Assembly (NCBI GenBank): GCA_035624455.1 | Contig: DASPRM010000033.1 | Location: 1-64,000 of the forward strand | Direction of reading: 5' to 3' | DNA: 64,000 nt | Source of the DNA: Terriglobales bacterium | GTDB taxonomy: Bacteria > Acidobacteriota > Terriglobia > Terriglobales > Acidobacteriaceae | Shown: positions 59,710 to 64,000 of the stretch, piece after piece | How positions within the stretch are numbered: the stretch's first letter is position 1 | How the letters are laid out: each line of letters starts with the position of its first letter | The notes under the pieces: model-generated | What the model was told of the DNA's origin: nothing | Databases searched by the model: none | What the model saw: the letters and a program-made list of their open reading frames with translations, nothing else | Translations under genes and position numbers: made by a program

Positions 59710-60980
59710 GCTGGGGATTCATCATCGTGTTCGCGTGCCTGCTCGGCGTGCTGACGCTCATCTCCTACGTGCAGCGCCTGTACACCGAGATGGGGCAATT
59801 TCTTTCCCGCGAGTTCCAGGAAAACATCGAAGCTTTCGAACAGCTGGTGGAACCACGGCTGGGCGTGAGCCGCGAACGGGCGGCGCTTTCAATGGCGGTT
59901 TTGGAACAGCTTTGCACCGCCGCCATCGCCGCCATGGTCTCCTACGCGTTTTTCTTCAGCGGACGGTGGCCAGCATATGAAGTGCTGCAGGCGGGCGCGA
60001 TAATCACGATCATTATTGTGCTGTTCAACCGCATCGTGCCCTACGTTCTGTTTCCCCGCACCCGGGGAACATGGATCCGGCATTTCACCCTGCTCCTCCG
60101 TGTACTGATCTACGTGGTAATGCCAATCACCATCGTGATCAGCTTTTGCCAGTCGGTAGCTTCGCTCGCCGCCGAGCGTGCGGAGCCCCAGCCGGAGACG
60201 CCGGCCGAGGCCGTGGACGCGTTGATTGAAGCCGGACAAGAAGAGGGAATCCTGGAGGAAAGCGACCGGGATCTGATTCAGTCGGTTGTCGAATTCGGCG
60301 ATAAGACGGTCCGCGAGGTGATGAAGCCTCGCCCCGAGATCGTGGCGGTCTCCGCTGACAGCACCATTGAACAGCTCACCGATCTTCTGCGCACCCGTCA
60401 CTACTCGCGTATTCCGGTGTACGAGGGCACCATTGATCACATCGTCGGCATCGTACACGCCCACGATCTCCTGCAGGTCGCGGATCAGGAAGCGCCCACG
60501 CGCAAAGTGCACAGCATCATGAAGCCGGAGGTGTATTTCGTTCCAGAGAGCAAGCGCGTCAGCGATCTGCTGCGTGAAATGCAACGCGACAACATCCGGA
60601 TGGAGATCGTGATCGACGAATATGGCGCCGTAGCCGGCCTGGTCACCATCGAAGACATGGTAGAAGAAATCGTGGGCGAGATTCGCGACGAGCACGAAAG
60701 CAAGACCGACGTGGTGCGGGAAGCAGAAGGGACCTACGTTGTGCCCGGCAACATGGATGTGGATCGTCTTGACGAACTGTTCGGCATACGTCCGGAGGGT
60801 CACGAGGCCACGACGATTGCCGGGCTGGTCAGCGAAATTGCGGGGCGCATCCCGCAGCGCGGGGAGGTGATTACCAGTGATGGCCTGCGCTTCGAGGTGC
60901 TGGACTCGACCGACCGCAAGGTGAACCGCGTGCGTATCACCCACACCCAACCTTCGCAGCCGGCGCAGTTGCGGGCATAA
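59706..60980 (+). CDS. CNNM/CorC-type membrane protein with CBS pair
   Basis: A 424-residue protein: N-terminal membrane domain with about four helices (to about residue 155), a CBS pair at about 205-325 (EVMKPRPEIVAVSADSTIEQLTDLLRTRHYSRIPVYEG and SIMKPEVYFVPESKRVSDLLREMQRDNIRMEIVIDEYGAVAGLVTIEDMVEEIVGEI) and the C-terminal CorC/HlyC transporter-associated domain (VPGNMDVDRLDELFG). The family is linked to Mg/Co efflux and often annotated as hemolysin; the hemolysin label is doubtful. Its place between ybeY and era is conserved in many bacteria. Confidence 0.9.
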   Translation: MSWGFIIVFACLLGVLTLISYVQRLYTEMGQFLSREFQENIEAFEQLVEPRLGVSRERAALSMAVLEQLCTAAIAAMVSYAFFFSGRWPAYEVLQAGAIITIIIVLFNRIVPYVLFPRTRGTWIRHFTLLLRVLIYVVMPITIVISFCQSVASLAAERAEPQPETPAEAVDALIEAGQEEGILEESDRDLIQSVVEFGDKTVREVMKPRPEIVAVSADSTIEQLTDLLRTRHYSRIPVYEGTIDHIVGIVHAHDLLQVADQEAPTRKVHSIMKPEVYFVPESKRVSDLLREMQRDNIRMEIVIDEYGAVAGLVTIEDMVEEIVGEIRDEHESKTDVVREAEGTYVVPGNMDVDRLDELFGIRPEGHEATTIAGLVSEIAGRIPQRGEVITSDGLRFEVLDSTDRKVNRVRITHTQPSQPAQLRA

Positions 60981-60984
60981 ATCG

Positions 60985-61914
60985 ATGCGCTCCGGCTTCG
61001 TCACCATCATCGGCCGTCCAAACGCGGGAAAATCCACATTGCTGAATGCGCTGGTGGGAGAGAAGCTGGCTATCGTCACCCATAAGCCCCAGACCACGCG
61101 CAACCGCGTGCAGGGCATTCTCAACCTGCCGCCGAAGAAAGGCCGCCCGGCCGCGCAGGTCATTCTGATCGATACGCCCGGGGTTCATCGTCCCGACACG
61201 CGGCTGAATGAAAAAATGATGCAGGAGGTTCGCGAGGCACTCGAGGGCTGCGACCTGGTGCTGCTCATTACCGACGCAACCCAGAAGTTCGGTGCCGGCG
61301 AGCGCTTTGTTGTCGATCTGGCGAAAAAATCCGATACCCCATGCATGCTGCTGCTCAACAAAATCGATCTCATCGACAAACAAAAACTCCTGCCGTTGAT
61401 CGACCATTGGCGTGGCCTCCACGACTTCCGCGAAATCATCCCCATATCGGCGCTCAAGAAAGATGGATTGGAGCTGCTGCTGGATAGAGTGGTCCAGGCA
61501 CTGCCGGAAGGGCCGGAGTATTTCCCCAAGAATCAGGTGACCGATCAGCCGGAGCGCTTTCTGGTAGCGGAAGTGATCCGCGAGCAGGTACTGCTGGACA
61601 CCGAACAGGAGATTCCTTACGCCACGACGGTGGTGATCGAGCGCTGGGAAGAAACGCCTCGGCTGCTGAGAATTTGGGCGTTGATCTACTGCGAGCGCGA
61701 AGGGCAGAAGGCGATCCTGATCGGCAAGGGGGGGCAGATGCTGAAGAAAATTGGGACTGCTGCCCGGCGGGAAATCGAAAAGATGCTTGGGCGGAAGGTG
61801 TTTCTGGAATTGTTCGTCAAGGTGCGACCGGGCTGGCGCGATTCGCGGGAGTTCGTCGAAGGGCTTGATTGGAGGCGGCAGTTGGAGGATTTGGTGCCGC
61901 ATGGGAAGAGCTGA
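60985..61914 (+). CDS. era: GTPase Era
   Basis: A 309-residue GTPase needed for 30S assembly. G1 GRPNAGKSTLLNAL, G2 region TTRNRVQG, G3 DTPGVHRP, G4 NKIDLID and G5 SALKKDG are all visible. A C-terminal KH domain (KAILIGKGGQMLKKIGTAARREIEKMLGRKVFLELFVKV) binds the 16S rRNA 3' end. It starts four bases after the CorC-like stop. Last gene of the phoH-ybeY-corC-era group. Confidence 0.97.
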   Translation: MRSGFVTIIGRPNAGKSTLLNALVGEKLAIVTHKPQTTRNRVQGILNLPPKKGRPAAQVILIDTPGVHRPDTRLNEKMMQEVREALEGCDLVLLITDATQKFGAGERFVVDLAKKSDTPCMLLLNKIDLIDKQKLLPLIDHWRGLHDFREIIPISALKKDGLELLLDRVVQALPEGPEYFPKNQVTDQPERFLVAEVIREQVLLDTEQEIPYATTVVIERWEETPRLLRIWALIYCEREGQKAILIGKGGQMLKKIGTAARREIEKMLGRKVFLELFVKVRPGWRDSREFVEGLDWRRQLEDLVPHGKS

Positions 61915-62019
61915 GTTGTTTTAGCCTTTAGCTTTCTCAGTCTTTGCAAATTCTTGGGCCGTGATTAGAAAGGTCACAGGCTTCTTAGTGTCTTGGAGCT
62001 TTCATTATTATCTCCTTCG

Positions 62020-62897
62020 ATGAAAACGCTCAGCCAGTTCCAATCTGCGTGCATCTTCATCCTAGCCCTGTTGTTCTTGGCTGCCTGCGAGCAAAAGAGG
62101 CAGGAAGCGCCGCCTGACCATCCTCGCTTGACGGCAAACGTGACAATGCAAGACGTCAGCTTCCACAGCGCCGCGCTCGATCGCGACATGCAGTACCGCG
62201 TGGTGCTTCCCAACCGTACTGGACCAAGAAACTGCCGGTTGTCTATTTGCTCCATGGAGGGGGAGGAGGTTTTCGTGATTGGACGAACTATTCCGATGCG
62301 GCACGTTTCGCCGAGCTTGGGCTGATTCTGGTCATGCCGGAAGGTGACTCCTCCTACTACACGAATTCGGCCGAACATCCGCAGGACCGCTATGAGGACT
62401 ACATCGTGCGGGATCTCATTGCGGACTTCGAGAGCAAGCTTCCAGCAGCTATACGACGCGAGAGCCGCGCGATTGCCGGAGTTTCCATGGGAGGTTTCGG
62501 CGCGATCAAGCTGGCCTTACATCATCCCGATCTGTTCTCGTTCGCGGGTGGGCTCAGTTCTGCACTCGATGTCCCCAGCCGTCCATTCTCAATCAAGCGG
62601 CCTCTTCAATGGAGCCAGCACAGATCAATTTTCGGAGCATGGGGAAGCCAGAGACGCCGTGACAATGATCCCTTTGTGCTCGCGCGCTCGGCGGATCCCG
62701 ATGGAACGCCTTATCTCTTCCTCTCTTGTGGTGAACAGGAAGGCCTGCTGGCGACGAATCGCCAATTCGCAGCTTTACTTGCGAAACGCCATTTTGCGTT
62801 CGAGTTCCATGCTGGCCCGGGGGGCCATGACTGGAACCAATGGAATCAGAGGTTACCCAGTCTTTTCCAGAGTCTGTTGGCGCACATGTCTCGGTAG
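62020..62897 (+). pseudogene. Esterase-family lipoprotein gene broken by a frameshift
   Basis: The first part (from ATG 62020) has a lipoprotein signal peptide (ILALLFLAAC) and the start of an esterase domain (YRVVLPN). The rest, in another frame from about 62225 on, continues with KKLPVVYLLHGGGGGFRDWTNY, the nucleophile elbow AGVSMGGFG (Ser) and a C-terminal His in GGHDWNQW, as in the EstA/S-formylglutathione-hydrolase-like family. Joining them needs one missing base between about 62205 and 62225. Either the gene is inactivated or the base was lost in sequencing; no slippery heptamer supports programmed shifting. With the shift repaired the protein would be about 290 residues and active-site complete. 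Confidence 0.75.
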
Positions 62898-62960
62898 CTG
62901 GGTTTACGCCTCGGTTCGTCAAAATGGGGTATTGATCGATAATGAGGAACAAAGGCGCGG

Positions 62961-64000
62961 CTACTCCTTCACCGCGATCTGCAGAGCTTTCATTTTGCGA
63001 TAGAGATGGCTGCGCTCGAGGCCCAGGACCTCGGCAGTGCGGCTGACGTTGCCGTGATTCTCGTCCAGCTTTTTCAGGATGTAGTCGCGTTCATAGGCGG
63101 AACGGGCCTGCTGGAGCGTCGAGAACTCACCCACCGTGCGCCGTCCGCCATCGCGGTGCACCAGCGGAGGCAGGTGCTTGCGCTCCAGGCGTGTGGCCGA
63201 GGGATTCATGATTACGATGCGCTCGATCACGTTGCGTAATTCGCGGACATTGCCGGGCCAGGAGTAACGCATCAGAGTTTCGATGGCGTCCTCGGTGATC
63301 TCTTTCGGGTGGCGGCTGTAGGCAGCGGAAAAATCTTTGAGGAAGTAGCGCGCCAGCTGGGGGATGTCTTCCTTGCGCTCGCGCAGAGGCGGCACGTAGA
63401 AGGGAATTACGTTGAGGCGGTAAAACAGATCTTCGCGGAAGTTGCCGCGCGAGATTTCTTCATCCAGGTCATGATTGGTGGCTGCGATCACGCGTGCGTC
63501 TACGGTGATCGGTTCCTCGCCACCCACCGGGGTGAAGCGCTGTTCGTCGAGTGTCCGCAGCACCTTGGATTGCGTCTTCAGACTCATATCGCCGACTTCA
63601 TCCAGAAACAGAGTGCCGCCGTCGGCCTTATGAAATTTCCCCGTCTTGTCGGCGGTGGCGCCGGCGAATGATCCCTTGCGATGTCCAAAGAGCTCGCTCT
63701 CGATCAGATCTTCGGGAATGGCCGCGCAGTTCACCTCCACGAACATGGCTTCGCGACGCAGGCTCTCGGAATGGATGGCGCGCGCCGCCAGTTCCTTGCC
63801 GGTGCCCGATTCGCCGTAGATCAATACCCGGCCGTTGGTGGGCGCCATCAAGGCGATCTGTTGGCGCAATGCCTTCATGGGAATGCTGTCGCCGACGATG
63901 ACACTCTTGGGCAATTGGCGCTTCAGATCGCGGTTCTCGCTGCGCAGGCGGCGGGAGTCGAGAGCGTTCTTCAGCACGATCAGAGTCTTTTCCAGCGACA
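62961..64000 (-). CDS. Sigma-54 interaction domain regulator, cut by window edge
   Basis: The C-terminal 346 residues of an NtrC-type activator; the N-terminal sensor lies beyond the right edge, and the frame is open to it ([13 protein letters not shown] is a linker typical after a receiver domain). Marks are Walker [10 protein letters not shown], Walker [13 protein letters not shown], an arginine-finger region and the Fis-type helix-turn-helix ([21 protein letters not shown]). The sigma-54 contact loop, normally GAFTGA, reads GSFAGA, so contact with sigma-54 may be altered. Such proteins are usually response regulators paired with a histidine kinase, which should be just outside the window. 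Confidence 0.9.
   Translation of the reverse strand, partial: SLEKTLIVLKNALDSRRLRSENRDLKRQLPKSVIVGDSIPMKALRQQIALMAPTNGRVLIYGESGTGKELAARAIHSESLRREAMFVEVNCAAIPEDLIESELFGHRKGSFAGATADKTGKFHKADGGTLFLDEVGDMSLKTQSKVLRTLDEQRFTPVGGEEPITVDARVIAATNHDLDEEISRGNFREDLFYRLNVIPFYVPPLRERKEDIPQLARYFLKDFSAAYSRHPKEITEDAIETLMRYSWPGNVRELRNVIERIVIMNPSATRLERKHLPPLVHRDGGRRTVGEFSTLQQARSAYERDYILKKLDENHGNVSRTAEVLGLERSHLYRKMKALQIAVKE

Noticed and set aside
59889-61902. Long antisense frames across the corC-like gene and era (424 and 321 codons)
   Set aside because: Both are shadows of conserved genes with complete motifs on the plus strand.
62205-62225. Programmed frameshift in the esterase gene
   Set aside because: No slippery heptamer and no internal Shine-Dalgarno-like stimulator near the junction; mutation or sequencing error is simpler.

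Overview
The window looks like a chromosomal segment of a Gram-negative soil bacterium, most probably an Acidobacteriota member of the Koribacter/Terriglobia type. This is an inference, with no marker gene compared. The support is moderately high GC, LPS genes (lpxB, lptE), secreted carboxypeptidase-regulatory-like proteins, tandem MacB-like permeases without an ATPase, small secreted paralogues, and many dispersed palindromic intergenic repeats. There is no CRISPR array, insertion sequence, prophage, rRNA or recognisable tRNA. Both edges cut genes: an aldo/keto reductase on the left and a sigma-54 activator on the right.

Layout. 1-8 kb: aldo/keto reductase end, small secreted and membrane proteins, a glycerol-facilitator-type channel, a TolC-like outer-membrane protein and two overlapping secreted regulatory-domain proteins. 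8-15 kb: a second small secreted paralogue, an FHA-GAF-AAA-Fis regulator, a BON protein, an atypical EF-P, a PilZ protein and a secreted beta-propeller. 15-18 kb: first pair of MacB-like permeases. 18-24.5 kb: xdhC, then a tight operon cofG-cofD-cofC-cofE-cofH-npdG for deazaflavin cofactor F420 and its NADPH oxidoreductase. 24.7-31 kb: PAS-GGDEF diguanylate cyclase, PpiD-like chaperone, malQ, a hemerythrin-like protein, a 61-residue protein and 3-hydroxyacyl-CoA dehydrogenase. 31-34 kb: second permease pair, paralogous to the first. 34-45 kb: MidA-like methyltransferase, an M1-peptidase-like protein with a ruined zinc site, lpxB, an SDR lacking its catalytic lysine, an MsbA-like exporter, hemW, threonine aldolase and an SRPBCC protein.

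45-52 kb: a short gene missed by ordinary ORF calling, a SelW/Rdx-type selenoprotein with an in-frame UGA (CxxU) followed by a hairpin placed like a bacterial SECIS; then a SnoaL-like protein, acyl-CoA dehydrogenase, meaB, methylmalonyl-CoA epimerase, tsaB, rimI and a DUF465 protein. 51-55 kb: an envelope and replication operon, psd-pssA-(ASADH-like pseudoenzyme)-lptE-holA. 55.5-56.4 kb: a DUF1778/GNAT toxin-antitoxin pair with a clear promoter and operator. 56-62 kb: arylamine N-acetyltransferase, rpsT, and phoH-ybeY-corC-era. 62-64 kb: a frameshifted esterase and the cut sigma-54 activator.

Themes. (1) F420 synthesis in a probable acidobacterium, without an FbiB-type reductase domain next to it. 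(2) A probable selenoprotein, implying Sec machinery elsewhere in the genome. (3) Several enzyme folds with missing catalytic residues (M1 peptidase-like, ASADH-like, SDR) and regulators with altered signature motifs (GSFAGA activator, EF-P tip, PilZ). (4) Several families of short palindromic repeats between genes.
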